Positions 1-11,023 of a DNA stretch of 64,000 nt are shown here, piece after piece. The notes below the pieces were generated by a model. The model did not search any database, had not been told where the DNA came from, and worked only from the letters and a program-made list of their open reading frames with translations. The stretch comes from Orientallactaga sibirica. Lineage: Eukaryota > Chordata > Mammalia > Rodentia > Dipodidae. Location: assembly GCA_036365145.1 (NCBI GenBank), contig JAEOAD010000240.1:2294001-2358000 (forward strand), written 5' to 3'. Every line of letters starts with the position of its first letter. The first letter of the stretch is position 1. Position numbers and translations under genes: made by a program.

Positions 1-160
1 AAGAACCCTGCCTCAAAGAAAGCAGAAGGCAAAGACCAACACACTCCCAGGGCTGTCTTCTGACCTCCACATGCGCACTGTGGCATATACACAAGCTCAC
101 ACGTACACATGCACGTGCATGCACACACACACAAAGGGGAGAGAGAGAGAGAGAGATTTA
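1..160 (+). mobile_element. B4-type SINE, 3' part (cut by window start)
   Basis: The sequence ends with the typical B4 3' region: a 'ccctgcctcaaa' stretch, 'cttctgacctccacatgc', then a run of alternating purine/pyrimidine (cacacgtacacatgcacgtgcatgc), a CA run and a GA run. B4 is a rodent SINE made of an ID (tRNA-like) and a B1 (7SL-like) part. The 5' part lies outside the window. Confidence 0.75.
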
Positions 161-1067
161 AAAAGAAGAATGTACTATTTAAGAATAAAGGAGACTTCTG
201 GGTAAGATGGTGGCTTAGGAGTCTTGCCAAACCAGCCTAGGTAGGGATTTAAGCAAAATACACTCTTCTTCTGAAAAGTGCAGGAGTACAGGTTTTCATT
301 AGCCACAGTGAAGCAGGAGAGACCAAGATCTACCTGAGAGGAGGAAAACAGCCAGAATCCCACTGAAGCGCATGCAGCCCCAGTCCTCGCGCCCACCTGG
401 CCCAGCTCCTAGCTTCAGGAGCACAGACCAAACGAGGGGATTTTCTAACCTCTTCAAACCTGAAGGGGAGACAGTAGAGATCAGCTAACGAGCTGCTGAA
501 AGGGATACATGTGGGACTAGCTGAGCAGTTCCAGTACAACTCCAGGCTTCCTGCACTCTCCCATCCCCCAACCTTCAAAACCAGAGAACTCATTCAGCCT
601 CCTGTGGCAGGACATCCAGGGCAGCTGATCAGACACCAGCTCCACAGTACAGCACAGAGGGATTGAGGTGGGCACTCAGCAATGGTGAGATTGGAAGCCA
701 ACCCAAAAGATAACGAGGCTGACTGACAAAAAAGCAGGTACATAGGCCTTCACTGGAAGTGCTAATCTCTCTTTCCATGTCAGGGCAGGTTATGGGTTAC
801 ATATTCTTGGTTGGCTTTCCCATTCTCAATTAAGCTGTATTGGGAGGTTGACTATTGTTGCCTTTCATGGTTTCACATTCATAGGGCCTTTGTCTTTTGC
901 TTCTGTCATTATTGAGGGCAGGGTCTAACCTGGAACCCTTTTTAGAAGAGAACCCCCAACCTCCCATCTGACATGATTAAGGGTGTAGACCTACACACAC
1001 CCTTAGGGATTTTGGCTTTATAAGATTATCTGTTTGTTTTAATCCCCACAGTTGCATACTCTGTGCT

Positions 1068-1241
1068 GTTTTTTGTTTGTTTGTTTATTTGTTTTTATTT
1101 TTGTTTTTTGGAGGTAGGGTCTCACTTCCAGCTCAGGCTGACCTGGAATTCACCATGTAATCTCAGGGTGGCCTTGAACTCTCAATGATCCTTCTGCCTC
1201 CCAAGTGCTTGGATTAAAGGTGTGTGCCGCCACACCCAGCC
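1068..1241 (-). mobile_element. B1 SINE in the L1 copy 1 5'UTR
   Basis: Read on the minus strand this is a full B1: 5' 'ggctgggtgtggcggcac', 'tttaatcc', the central 'ggccaccctgag' and 'gaattccaggtcagcctgagct', ending in an A-rich tail (TTTGTTT on the plus strand). The 9-bp flanking duplication ctctgtgct lies at 1059-1067 and 1242-1250. Confidence 0.92.
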
Positions 1242-1481
1242 CTCTGTGCTAGTTTTTATGAATGTGTAGAGTGCTCAGTTGAAGCTTAGAATTGACAGTA
1301 AATTGTTCCATTCAGCCCACTAGACCACTTGAATAGCAGGCAAACTTGATATTTCTGTGATTGGAGTACAAGAGCTATACTTGGCACCTTAAACACATAT
1401 CCTGAGGGTATATAAAGGGGGATCTCCACAACTAAGAACACTGCAGATGAGTAGAAAACCCAAGCATCAAAACAATTCAGG

Positions 1482-2810
1482 ATGCAAAAGTTGCTACATT
1501 ATAATAAAAGAAATACAAAGTATCAAGACAATAAAATCTCAACAAAAATTATAAAACCATCACAAATGACACCTAATGAGACTATTTTAGATGAAATTCT
1601 TGACAAAGATTTTAAAAGAATGATTTTTATCTATACTCAAATAACTCAAAGAAGAAATCAAAGGAATCAAAGAAGAAAACAAACACCTGAGAGAGAACAC
1701 AGGAAGCCTACTTAATGAAATAAGGAGGCTGTTACAAGACATGAGTAAGGAAATAGAAATTCTGAAGAAAAAAAGCAGGCAGAAATACCAGCACTGAAAA
1801 ACACAGTTACTCAAATAATAATAAAAAAAAAAAACTCCATGGAAAGTCTCACCAGTACAATGGATGAAGGAGAGAAGAGAATAGCTAAACTAGAAGACCA
1901 GGTGGCAGACCTAATGCAGTCCAACAAAGAGAAAGGCAAACTAATAGGAAGGTATGAATGAGAATTTCAAGATATGCGGACACTATGAAAAGAACAAACA
2001 TAAGAATTCAGGGTATAGGGCTGGAAAGATCGCATTGTGGTTAAGGCACTTGCCTGCAAAGCCAAAGGACCTTGGTTCAATTCCCCAGAACCCACGTAAG
2101 CCAGGTGCACAAGGCATGCATCTGGAGTTTGTTTCCAGTGGGTGGAGGCCCTGGTACACCCATTCTTTCTCTCTCTCTCTCTCTCCCTCAGTTTCTTTCC
2201 CTCTCTCAAATAAATAAGTAAAAATAAAAAAAAATATTTAAAAAAAAAAGAATTCAGGGTATAGTAGAAGGAGAAGAATTTCACTCAAAAGCATAGCAGG
2301 TGTTTTCAACAAAATCATAGAGGAAAATTTTCCCAAAACTGGGAAAGAAATACCAATGCAGATACAGGAAGCTTTTAGAACACCAAGCAGATAAAATCTT
2401 GAAAGAACCTCTCCTTACCATGTTATAATTAAACTACTAAACATGCAAACCAAAGAAAATATATTGAAAGCAGTTAGAGAGAAAAAAAACAAGTCACCAA
2501 CAAAGGCAAGCCCATCAGGATCACAGAAGATTACTCAACACAAACTTTAAAAGCCAGAAGGCCTTAGAATGATTCATTCTAAGTTTTGAAAGATAACAAC
2601 TGTCAACCAAGATTACTTTATCCTGCAAAACTTTCTATCCAAATTGATGGAGAAATAAGGACATTCCACAACAAAAACCAGCTAAAGGAATTTATGGCAA
2701 TTAAGCCAGCTCTACAGAAGATACTTAAAGGAATCTTTCATGCTAAAGAGAAAGCAAAGCACACACATGAGGAAACAGGAAAAAATAAACTATACTCAAA
2801 TAACAGCTAA
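1482..2810 (+). pseudogene. LINE-1 ORF1 (RNA-binding protein), broken
   Basis: ORF1 protein of active L1s is an RNA-binding trimeric chaperone that coats L1 RNA in the cytoplasmic RNP. Here it starts at ATG 1482 (MQKLLHYN), the same start as L1 copy 3 on the other strand (ATG at 22037, MQKSLHYN), which supports the start. The Lys/Glu-rich region (about 1600-1960) fits the coiled coil. A SINE-A sits at 2018-2247. The C-terminal domain is recognisable at 2604-2740 (QPRLLYPAKLS, then FMAIKPALQKILK), which matches the usual end of L1 ORF1. Several stops and frameshifts separate these parts, including one at 1715, so no full protein can be made. Confidence 0.85.
2018..2247 (+). mobile_element. SINE-A (tRNA-derived SINE)
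   Basis: Starts gggctggaaagatcgc, with a Pol III A-box-like 'gtggttaaggcacttgcc' and a B-box region 'ggttcaattcc', followed by the family's middle 'aagccaggtgcacaaggc', a CT run and an AAATAAATAAG tail. It lies inside L1 ORF1. A perfect 16-bp target duplication (aagaattcagggtata) flanks it at 2002-2017 and 2248-2263. Confidence 0.95.
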
Positions 2811-3665
2811 CACAAGTGAGTAAAAGGAAAACAGGAAATACTACAAAACAATAAGAATGGAGATAATAAATACATACCTTTCAATAATAACTCTTAATAT
2901 CAATGGCCTCAATATCCCAACCAAAGACACAGGTTTGCAGACTGGATTAAAAAGCAGGATCCTGCCAGCTGTTTCCTTGAGGAAACTCATCTCTCAATAA
3001 AAGATAGACACTGTCTTAGGATGAAAGGATGAAAAATGGTATTGTAAGAAAATGGGTCTAGGAAACAAGCAGGTGTTGTTATCCTAATATTTGACAGGAT
3101 AACTTCAAACCAACATTAGTTAGGAAAGATAAAGAAGGTCACTTTATACTGGTTAAAGGAACACTCCAACAAGAGAACATTATAATACTAAACATATATG
3201 CACCTAACATGGGGGCTGCTAATTTCATCAAAAAACACTATTATACTTAAGGTCACAGATAACACCAAACACAATTGTAGTGGGTGACTTCAATACCCCA
3301 CTCTCATCATTTGACAGATCATCATGGCAAAAAATAAAAAGAGAGACATCTGTTATTAAGTGATGTCATGGAAGAAATAGACCTAACAGATATATACAGA
3401 ACATTCCATCCAAATGCTGCAGGATATACATTTTTCTCAGGAGCACATGGAGCATTCTCTAAAGTAAATCATATATTAGGACACAAAGCAAATCTTAGCA
3501 AATACAGGAAAATTGAAATAATCCCTTGTACTCTATCTGACCACAACGGGATTAAACTACAAATCAGCAACACAAAAACTGCAGAGCATACACAAACTCA
3601 TGGAGTCTAAACAGTACACTATTGAATGATGAATGGGTCACTGAAGAAATCAAAAAGGAAATCAA

Positions 3666-3916
3666 GGGCTGGAGAGATGGCTTAGCAGTTAAGGCACCTG
3701 TCTGCGAAGCCTAAGAATGCCCATTCTATTCTCCAGGTCCCACATTTAGCAAGACATAAAGTGACGCAAGGGTACAATGCCTCACTTTGCCCACAAGGGG
3801 GCAGATGTGTCTGGAGTTTGTTCACAATAGCTGAGAGGCCTCTGGTGAGCCCATTCTCTCTCTCTCCCTCCATCCCTCTCTCTGTCTCTGACTCTCTCCA
3901 AAAAAAAAAAAAAAAA
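3666..3916 (+). mobile_element. SINE-A2 (long subfamily) in L1 ORF2
   Basis: A SINE-A with the longer centre seen in several copies here ('aagtgacgcaagggtacaatgcctcac' then 'cccacaagggggcagatg'), a CT run and an A tail. The flanking duplication gaaatcaa is at 3658-3665 and 3917-3924. Its centre carries a CTCF-like core at 3791-3804. Confidence 0.92.
3791..3804 (+). promoter_or_regulatory. CTCF-like core motif inside SINE-A2
   Basis: The 14-mer ccacaagggggcag matches the CTCF core CCASYAGRKGGCRS at all positions but one (A at the Y position). The match is read directly; binding is inferred only. Confidence 0.4.
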
Positions 3917-4496
3917 GAAATCAATAAATTCATAGAATCAAATAATGATGGCAATGCACCATACTAAAACCTTTGGGACACAATGAAGGCAGTCCAAAGA
4001 GGGAAATTTATAGCTCTAAGTGCCTATATTAAGAAATTAGAGAGTTCACAAGTAAACAACTTAATGGTTCACCTTAAGGCTTTGGGAAAAGAAGAACAAG
4101 GCAAACTAAAAATCAGTAGATGGGAATAAGTAATAAAGGTTAGGACAGAAATTAATGAAATAGAAACCAAAAAAAAAAAAAAATCTCAGAAATCAATGAA
4201 ACAAAAAGTTTGTTCTTTCAAAATATAAACAAGATTGATACTTAGCAAATTTGACCAGAAGAAAGATAGAAGAGAAAAAAATTAATAAAATTAGAGATTA
4301 AAAAGGCACCATTACAACAGATACCAAAGAATATCAGAAAATCATAAGGACATACTTTAAGTTTGAAAATCTGAAAGAAATGGATGATTTTCTTGAATTA
4401 TATGACCTACCAAAATTAAATCATGATGAGATAAGCCATTTAAATAGACCTCTAACAAATTTGGAGATCCAAGCAGTTATAAAAAAGCTCCCAACC

Positions 4497-4718
4497 AGAG
4501 CTAGAGAAATGGCTTAGTGGTTAAGGCACCTGCCTGCTAAGCCTAAGAATGCCTGTTTGATTCTCCAGGTCCCAAGTTTAGCCAGATGCAAGGGCACAAT
4601 GCTGCACTTGCCCACAAAGGGGCACACATCTGGAGTTCGTTCACAGTGGCTGAGAGGCCACTGGCACTCCCATTCTCTATCTCTCTCTCTCTCTGTCTCT
4701 GACTCTCTCAAAAAAAAA
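4497..4718 (+). mobile_element. SINE-A2 in L1 ORF2
   Basis: Starts 'agagctagagaaatggcttag', has the A2-type centre ('gcaagggcacaatgctgcacttgcccacaaaggggcac'), a CT run and an A tail ending at 4718. The left flank is aaaaaagctcccaacca (4481-4496 region). The tail is followed by gtctccc (4719-4725), which looks like a partial copy of the same target. Confidence 0.88.
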
Positions 4719-4725
4719 GTCTCCC

Positions 4726-4809
4726 TATCATGCACTTTTTGTATGTAAGTATAGAAGTTGTGAATAAAAAATATATATAGAAATAAAAACAAAAAACAAA
4801 CAAAAAAAA
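4726..4809 (+). mobile_element. Short 5'-truncated LINE-1 3' end
   Basis: Contains 'gtatgtaagtatagaagttgt' followed by 'aataaaaa', the same 3' end as L1 copy 3 (minus strand, near 19905-19945: 'tctgtaagtatagaagttgt'). It ends in an A-rich tail before a further copy of the target (gtctcccaacca at 4810-4821). It sits directly behind the SINE-A2, either as a second insertion at the same site or as part of one chimeric insertion. Confidence 0.7.
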
Positions 4810-6601
4810 GTCTCCCAACCAAACCCAAAAAGACATTCATAAAAGGAATACAAAATGGAAAGGAAAGGGTAAATTTATCATTATTTGTAGATGATATGAT
4901 TCTATACATAAAGGACCCTAAAGACTCTACCAGCAAACTGTTAGAGCTGATAAACACTTTTAGCAACATAGCAGGGTACAAAATAAACACACAGAAATCA
5001 GTAGCTTTCCTACTTGCTAACAGAAAACATGCAGAGGATGAAATCAGGGAATCTCTCCCATTCACAATTGTCTCCAAAAAATGAATAAATAAAGTACCTT
5101 GTAACCAGGTATGAACCAGGTTCTAACCAAGGAAGTGAAGGATCTCTACAACGAAAACTTTAAAACACTCAAGTGAGAAATTGCAGAAGACACTTGGAAA
5201 TGGAATGACATTCCATGTTCTTGGATTGGAAGAATCAATATTGTGAAAATGTCAATCTTACCAAAAGCAATTGATGCATTTAATGCAATCCCCATTAAAA
5301 TGCCAATGGCATTCTTCATGGAAATAGAAAAATATCCTAAAATTCATTTGGAAGCACAAAAACCTCAAATAGCCAAAACAATTTTGAGCAACAGAAATAA
5401 GGCTGGCAGTATCGCCATGCCTGATTTTAAGCTATATTTCAAAGCCATTGTAACAAAAACAGCATGGTACTGGTACAAAGACAGATATGTAGATCAATAG
5501 AACAGAATAGAGGACCCAGATGTTACTCCAAGCAGCTACAGCTGTCTGATTTTTGACAAAAATGCCAAAAAAATTCATTGGAGAAAAGACAGCCTCTTCA
5601 ACAAGTGGTTCTGGGAAAACTGGATATCTCTATGTAGAAGGATGAAAGTAGATCCTTGTCTCTCTCCATACAAAAGAATCAAGTCCAAACGGTTCAGGGA
5701 TCTTAATATCAGACATGAAACTCTGAAACTGCTAGAGGAAAAGGTAGGGGAATCTCTTCAACATATTGGCATAGGCAATAACTTTCTGATCAGGAAATAA
5801 AACCACTAATCAACCACTGGGATCTCATGAAATTACAAAGTTTCTGTACAGCAAAGGACACTGTGAATAGAGCAAAGAGTCAACCTACCAAATGGAAGAA
5901 AATCTTTGCTAGCTATCTATCTGACAGAGGATTAATATCCAGAATATACAAAGAACTCAAAAAACTAAAGAAGGAATCAAACAACCCATTTAAAAAATGG
6001 GCTATGGGACTAAATAGAGAACTCTCAAAAGAACAAATACAGATAACATATAAACATCTTAAATGGTGTTCTACATCCTTAGGCATCAGGGAAATGCAAA
6101 TTAAAACTACTTTGAGATTCCATCTCACTCCTGTCAGAATGGCTATCAACAAGAAAACAAATTACAATAAATGTTGGTGAGGATGCAGAAAAAGGGGAAC
6201 CCTTCTACACTGTTGGTGGGAATGTAGTCCAGTATAGCTATTGTGGAAATCAGTGTGGAGGTTCCTGAGATAGCTAAATATAGGTTTAGCATATGACCCA
6301 GCTATAGCATTCCTAGTCATATATCCTAATGACTGTTCTTACTATCTTAGAGATACTTGCACAACCATGTTTATTGCTGCTCGATTTACAATAGCTAGGA
6401 AATTAAACCAGCCTAGATGTCCTTCAACAGATGAATGGACAATAAAGATGTGGTACATTTACATAATGGAGTTCTAATAAGTGGTAAAGAAAAATGAAAT
6501 TTGCATGGAAATGGATGCATCTGGAAAGGATTATAGTAAGTGAGGTAACCCAGGTCCAGAAAGCCAAACATAACATGTTTTCTCTCATATGTGGATCCTA
6601 G

Positions 6602-6717
6602 TTACAAATGATCAGACCTGTGTGTGAGTTGGAGTGTTAATCTGTAGCAGAGGCCAGTAAGCTAGAAAAGGGCTGTAAGGGAGGAAGGAGAGGGGTGGAC
6701 TTAAGGAGATGGTACTG

Positions 6718-6790
<73 letters not shown>

Positions 6791-8010
6791 GGACAGATTA
6801 GTGCATGTGGAATGGCCTATTGAGGTCAGGGGAAGAGACTGAGTAAAAGGAATGTGGGGGAGGTGTAATCAAAATCCAGGATATTGTGAATAAGCCATAT
6901 GATAACCTACTGTTCGGGATAATGGCACACCCAGAAGCCACAGACTGTTACTAGAAAAATTGCAGTGCCAGTGATTAGATATCTTCCAGTGAGTTGTTGG
7001 CTAGGGAGGTCCTTGATGCCCCCAAAATATTATAGGCTATTACCAAGGCTCTTGGTTTCCCGCTAGGAATAGATGATAAGACCCTATTGCTGAAGATTGC
7101 ACATGCCTGGGCTGCAAGGTCACCAAGAAATCAAACTGGGGCTAAGCTGAAAATCTTCTTCCTGTAGACAAGCTGATAGAAAGCTGGACAAAGCTACACT
7201 GCATGCAGCTTTATGGGAGACAGAAGTCATCAGTGGCGAAAGCAATGGACACTGCAAGTCAAAAGTTTGGCTAGCCAGACCAAATGAGCCAAAGGGTGCA
7301 ATAATGGCATGTCTGTTATGGGGGAAACCAACTGCTCTCTAATTGGACTGGATACCTGCTCTATGCGAGGGAATATGTGCCTGGTACTGAAATCCTATAA
7401 TGGGGGAGGTCATGAACATTAGGAATGTAATGTCTGCTCTTATCTGTATAAATGCATGTATTTTGCTTACCAAACTTCCCTGTAAGCACTTTACTTAATA
7501 TTCATACCCATATATTAATGCTACTCTCACTTTTGGTTAGAGAAGCTTCTCTTTTCAGATGGTGGTGACCACTGGGACTACCCAAAAGGCACCATAGTGC
7601 TGAGAAGACATGAGGGAGGAATGTTCAGCACTGAAACATCTCTATCACACCTTCCAAGGTTCAGAGTCTATCACAGAAGAGGTGATGGAAAGAATGTAAG
7701 AGCTGAAGGAAGGGTAGGACTGCTTACAATACAATTGACCAGATAGAAATTGGCCTTGATATCCATGACCTCACAGTGCCTAGCAATATCTTCACAAGAC
7801 CCTCAGAATAGGAGGAAAAGAAATAAATAAAAATAAAAGAGATAAAAATAAAATAAATAAATAAAAATAAAAGAGAGACTAATGGAGAGAGGGAGGTGAT
7901 ATGATAAAGTATATAGATCTGTGAAGGGGAAAATGTGAGAAGGGAAGGAATTATCATGGTTTATTTTCTGTAAGGATGGAAGCTATGAATAAAAAGGAAA
8001 AAAAATTAAA
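6602..8010 (+). other. LINE-1 copy 1 3'UTR
   Basis: Follows the ORF2 stop at 6601. It is similar to the 3' region of L1 copies 2, 5 and 6: 'gataagaccctattgctgaagat' near 7076 (compare 15786), 'aaccaactgctctctaattgg' near 7327 (compare 55033), and an A-rich end near 7990. A (TA)n(TG)n microsatellite lies at 6717-6786 and an A/TAAA-rich stretch at 7815-7875. Confidence 0.8.
6717..6786 (+). repeat. Microsatellite (TA)n(TG)n
   Basis: About 12 TA units pass straight into about 22 TG units, inside the L1 3'UTR. Confidence 0.97.
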
Positions 8011-8011
8011 G

Positions 8012-8428
8012 ATTGTGGTAGTTTGAATAGATGGTCCCCAATATATTAAGTGTTTTATTAGTTTATAGTTTGCATCTGCATCCACCTGGCTGGTGGCAGT
8101 GTCACTGGGCGGATCTTAAGGTGTGGTGGTGGGTTTAGGATTTCAATCTAAAGATATGCAAAGTGTGCCTAGCTGGAGTTCTTGAAGTGTGCTGTGTGGC
8201 TTTTGTTTGTGACTTTTGCTCTCTGTGTTTGGTCCTGTGAAGAGCAGGCTAGCTGCTTGTGCCATTGAGGTATGCTGTGCTGTGTGGTTTTCTCTCTTGA
8301 AGGCTCTTCACCAGCATGAAGTCATGGACATGTCTAATTGGTGATGGCTGAGATAAAATTAACTAAGCTCATTCAGAGTTCCTATCCAGCCTGTAGACCT
8401 CTGCATACGATTTCTAATTACCACATTT
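8012..8428 (+). mobile_element. LTR-like repeat (MaLR-type), first of two
   Basis: Begins 'ttgtggtagtttgaatagatggtcccc', the usual opening of rodent/mammalian MST/MT-type MaLR LTRs (gtggtttgaatgtgtcccc). The rest is diverged. MaLR LTRs derive from ERVL-type retroelements. No coding sequence is present. The family name is uncertain. Confidence 0.5.
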
Positions 8429-8785
8429 TGTGGTGTCCATCTAAAATGTCTCCCATAACCTCATGTGTTTGAGTAAGCCTCATATTTAATCCCCAGCTGA
8501 TGGAGCCTTTTGGGGATGGAGTCTTGCCATAGGAGGTGTGTCCAGGGTAGACCTTGAGGTTTATTAGTCCAGCCCACAGAGAGTCATAGGGCTAGCTCTT
8601 TCAGGCTACATCCTTCTCTACTCCTGAAACAAGATGTGATGCTCAAATGTCTGCTCTGACCTGCTTTCCCCGCCATTGAGAAACTTCCCTTTAAAACTGT
8701 AAGCCTGAAATAAAACTTTTCCTTCCATCACCTGTGTCTGGCTGGCTGCTTTGTCCCAGCAATGAAAGGGTAACTGCTATACCAT
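8429..8785 (+). mobile_element. MaLR-type LTR, plus orientation
   Basis: Has the ordered MaLR landmarks: 'tggtgtccatctaaaatgtctccc', 'tcatgtgtttgag', 'atttaatccccagctgatgg', 'cattgagaaacttccc', 'aaaactgtaagcctgaaataaaac' and the closing 'cagcaatgaaagggtaactgc'. The AATAAA near 8709 fits the LTR polyadenylation signal. Confidence 0.65.
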
Positions 8786-8900
8786 GTCAAACCTTTTCCT
8801 TTTAATTTCATTGTTATTCTTTCAAATTTATTTCATTGTTATTCATGCTTATATATGAGATATCAACACATCTGAGCACCTCTATCTTTAAGGATACTTT

Positions 8901-9247
8901 GGAGGCTGGGAGGATAGCTTAGTTGGATAAGAGAGATTGCTGCACAAGCATGAGGACCTAAATTCAATCCCCAGAACCCATCTAAAAAAGCCAGGTGCGG
9001 CCATGCCTGTCTGCCACTCCAGTGCCAAGGAGGTGCAGAGACAGGAAGATCCTAGAGCTCAATCATAAGCCCGTCTGACCACAAAAACTCAGAGCTTCAG
9101 TTTTAGTGAGAGAGACTGTCTCAAGGAAATAAAGCAGAAGAGTGAGAGAGGAGGACACCCAATGTGAGTGTGGCATGTGCATCCCATGCATATACTATAC
9201 ACACAGACACCACATGAGCACCACCCAACACTCACACACCAAAAAAA
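8901..9247 (+). mobile_element. B4 SINE, near complete
   Basis: An ID-like head ('ggaggctgggaggatagcttagttgg', 'caagcatgaggacctaaattcaatccccag'), then a B1-like part ('gccaggtgcggccatgcctg', 'gagagactgtctcaagg') and the B4 tail with 'cccatgcatatactatacacacagacacc'. Diverged but full length. Confidence 0.85.
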
Positions 9248-9627
9248 CTGTACTTTGCAGTAAGAAACTTCTGACCATTTCTACCATTCCTACTCTAATT
9301 GAAGCAGCCATAATGTCTTGCCTGTACTATTGTCCAAATGGTCTCTTTTCTTCTGCACTCTCATCTCTGTTCTATTTCAAGTACAATGGCCTTTTCAATG
9401 AAGATGTCATATAATCACTTCTTTGCTTGGCCAGTTCATTCATAGCTCCTAAGAACAAAGTTGAAAGCCCTAAAGGAGGTCCTAAGGCCTTCATGCTCTG
9501 TCCTCAGTGTTTCTGATCTACTCTACTCTACTCCAACCCATTGACCACCATAGTATTCTTTGAAACTTGTGAGTAATCGTCAAGCTTTTGCAAGCACAAC
9601 TCCCTCTGCTTAGAAAGGCACTTCTCA

Positions 9628-10170
9628 TGGCTGGGTAACGGCTTCATGGGTAAAGTACTTGCTGTGCCAGCATAAGGACAAAGTTCATATCCCAGCACCC
9701 ATATTAAAGCCACATGTTGTGCTTCTGTAATGCCAGAGACAGGAGGAACTTGGAACTTTCTGGCTGTCTACTCTAGCTGAATTAATGAGTTCCAGGCTTA
9801 CTGAGAAACTTTGTCTCAAAAAAAAAAAAAAAATGGAGAGCCAGGCATGGTGGCACACGCCTTTAATCCCAGCACTTGGCAGGCAGAGGTAGGAGGATCG
9901 CTGTGAGTTCAAGGCCACCCTGAGACTACAGAGTGAATTCCAGGTCAGCCTGGGCTAGAGTGAGACCCTACCTCGAACAAAGAAATGGAGCAATTGAGGA
10001 AGACTCCCAGAATAAGTCACTAGCTTCCACATGCATGTGCACATACATGCACGCACATGAACCCTGGGAAGTACCTTTTACATGGATGCTTGGATCTGAT
10101 CTCAGATCCTCATGATTGTACAGCAAGCACTTTATCCACTTTACACACATACCTCCTTTTTCCCCTCAAA
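9628..10170 (+). mobile_element. B4 SINE, split by a B1
   Basis: The head and B1-like part lie at 9628-9838 ('gggtaaagtacttgctgtgccagcataagg', 'ccagcacccatattaaagcc'), and the B4 tail at 9983-10170 ('ggaagactcccagaataagtc', 'acatgcatgtgcacatacatgcacgc'). Flanking copies of the target read aaaggcacttctc (9615-9627) and aaaggtgcttctc (10171-10183). Confidence 0.85.
9839..9982 (+). mobile_element. B1 SINE, complete
   Basis: Full B1: 'gccaggcatggtggcacacgcctttaatcc', 'ggaggatcgctgtgagttcaaggcc', 'gaattccaggtcagcctgggctagagtgagaccctacctcg'. The 8-bp target duplication aaatggag is at 9831-9838 and 9983-9990. It is inserted in the A-rich middle of a B4. Confidence 0.95.
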
Positions 10171-10183
10171 AAAGGTGCTTCTC

Positions 10184-10416
10184 GAGCTGGAGAGATGGCT
10201 TTTAGTGGTTAAGGTGCTTGCCTGTAAAGCCTAAGGACCCACGTTCAACTCTCCAGATCCAATGTTAGCCAGATGCACACAGGTGAGGCAAGTGCAAGGT
10301 CGCACATGCCCACTAGTCGTGCAAGCATCTGGGGTTGGATTCCAGTGGTTGAGGCCCTGGCATGCAAATTCTTTGTCTCTACTGCTCTCTCTCTCTTTCT
10401 GTCAAAATAAAATAAA
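10184..10416 (+). mobile_element. SINE-A
   Basis: 'gagctggagagatggcttttagtggttaagg', 'ccagatgcacacaggtgaggcaagtgcaagg', a CT run and an AAATAAAAT tail. It is flanked by aaaggtgcttctc (10171-10183) and aaaggtacttctc (10417-10429). The first of these copies is shared with the B4 upstream. Confidence 0.9.
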
Positions 10417-10499
10417 AAAGGTACTTCTCTAGATGTCCCTAGAGCCCATTTTGGGTATCAGCTCAGCTACCATAGCAAAATACAGTGGTTTAATTTAAC

Positions 10500-10760
10500 A
10501 TTAGAATCTATTTTTCTCTGCGTGAAAATACAGATTGGAAACCAACTCTACCAGAGTCTCTAGTTGCTTCAGTCACGACCATTTTCCAGTTAGCAGCACA
10601 TTTCCCCGTAACTGGCCTGGGGCTATCAAGAAGGCTGAGAAAGACAAGTGGTCTGTCAGCAATTTTCTTAGTAAGCTGGGAAGTTTCTATGAAATAAGTA
10701 GTAAGAGGATATGGGCTATAGAAGGGTAGCTATATAGATGGGGAAACCCTTCCTTGAATT
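10500..10760. other. Unassigned stretch within the L2 region
   Basis: About 260 bp between recognisable L2 blocks with no family I can name. 'ctaccatagcaaaatacagtgg' near 10468 faintly recalls an LTR. No coding potential beyond a chance 64-codon frame. Confidence 0.3.
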
Positions 10761-11023
10761 CAGATCAAATATGTGCTCAAATATGTCCTTATTGGGAAAT
10801 CCTTCCCTTTCCACCTTTCTGAAAATACCCTCTCACTGAAATACTCTTTCTCTATTTTTAAACTCTTCTTAGCAAGAATCATGAGATGGTTGTCTTATTT
10901 GCTTATTCATGGCTTCTCACCAGGATGGAGAGAGCAAACTGCTGAGGAAAGGAGCTATGCTTAGCTCTCTGCTTCATCTTCAGTGACCTGAGCAGTGCTT
11001 GGCATACAACAGGCACTGTTGAA

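Larger units (their letters stand above)
2845..6601 (+). pseudogene. LINE-1 ORF2 (endonuclease/reverse transcriptase), broken
   Basis: ORF2 protein normally has an N-terminal APE-type endonuclease, a reverse transcriptase and a Cys-rich C-terminus. Here the endonuclease is visible at about 2880-3610: 'QDPASCFLEETH' near the start, 'DLTDIYRTFHP' at 3381, and the catalytic SDHNG near 3537-3551. The reverse-transcriptase fingers run about 3930-4490. The core is deleted just after about 4830, so the IDA.KAFD and [10 protein letters not shown] blocks are absent. The sequence resumes at the polymerase motif FVDDMILY (4885-4908; usually FADD). The C-terminal region follows (5243-6180), ending MFSLICGS-stop at 6601. 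Stops and frameshifts are frequent. Confidence 0.88.
188..8010 (+). mobile_element. LINE-1 copy 1, near full length, inactive
   Basis: A plus-strand L1 with all regions in order: 5'UTR (about 188-1481, starting near 'gacttctgggtaagatggtgg'), ORF1 (from the ATG at 1482), ORF2 (about 2845-6601) and a long 3'UTR ending near 8010 in an A-rich tail. ORF1 and ORF2 carry many stops and frameshifts and the reverse-transcriptase core is deleted, so it cannot move itself. It is interrupted by a B1 (1068-1241), SINE-A (2018-2247), SINE-A2 (3666-3916) and a SINE-A2 plus L1 tail (4497-4809), most with clear target duplications. Those insertions show the L1 is older than them. Confidence 0.9.

Noticed and set aside
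2018..2050. tRNA gene at the head of SINE-A copies
   Set aside because: The A and B boxes are tRNA-like, but there is no acceptor-stem pairing or anticodon arm that fits, and the same head recurs in over 20 SINE copies.
4514..5077. 187-codon minus-strand open frame
   Set aside because: It is antisense to L1 ORF2 and runs through the reverse of SINE-A2; the translated text is low-complexity and matches no domain.
8820..8850. Short repeat 'atttcattgttattc' twice as a regulatory array
   Set aside because: Only two copies in AT-rich DNA; slippage is the simpler explanation.
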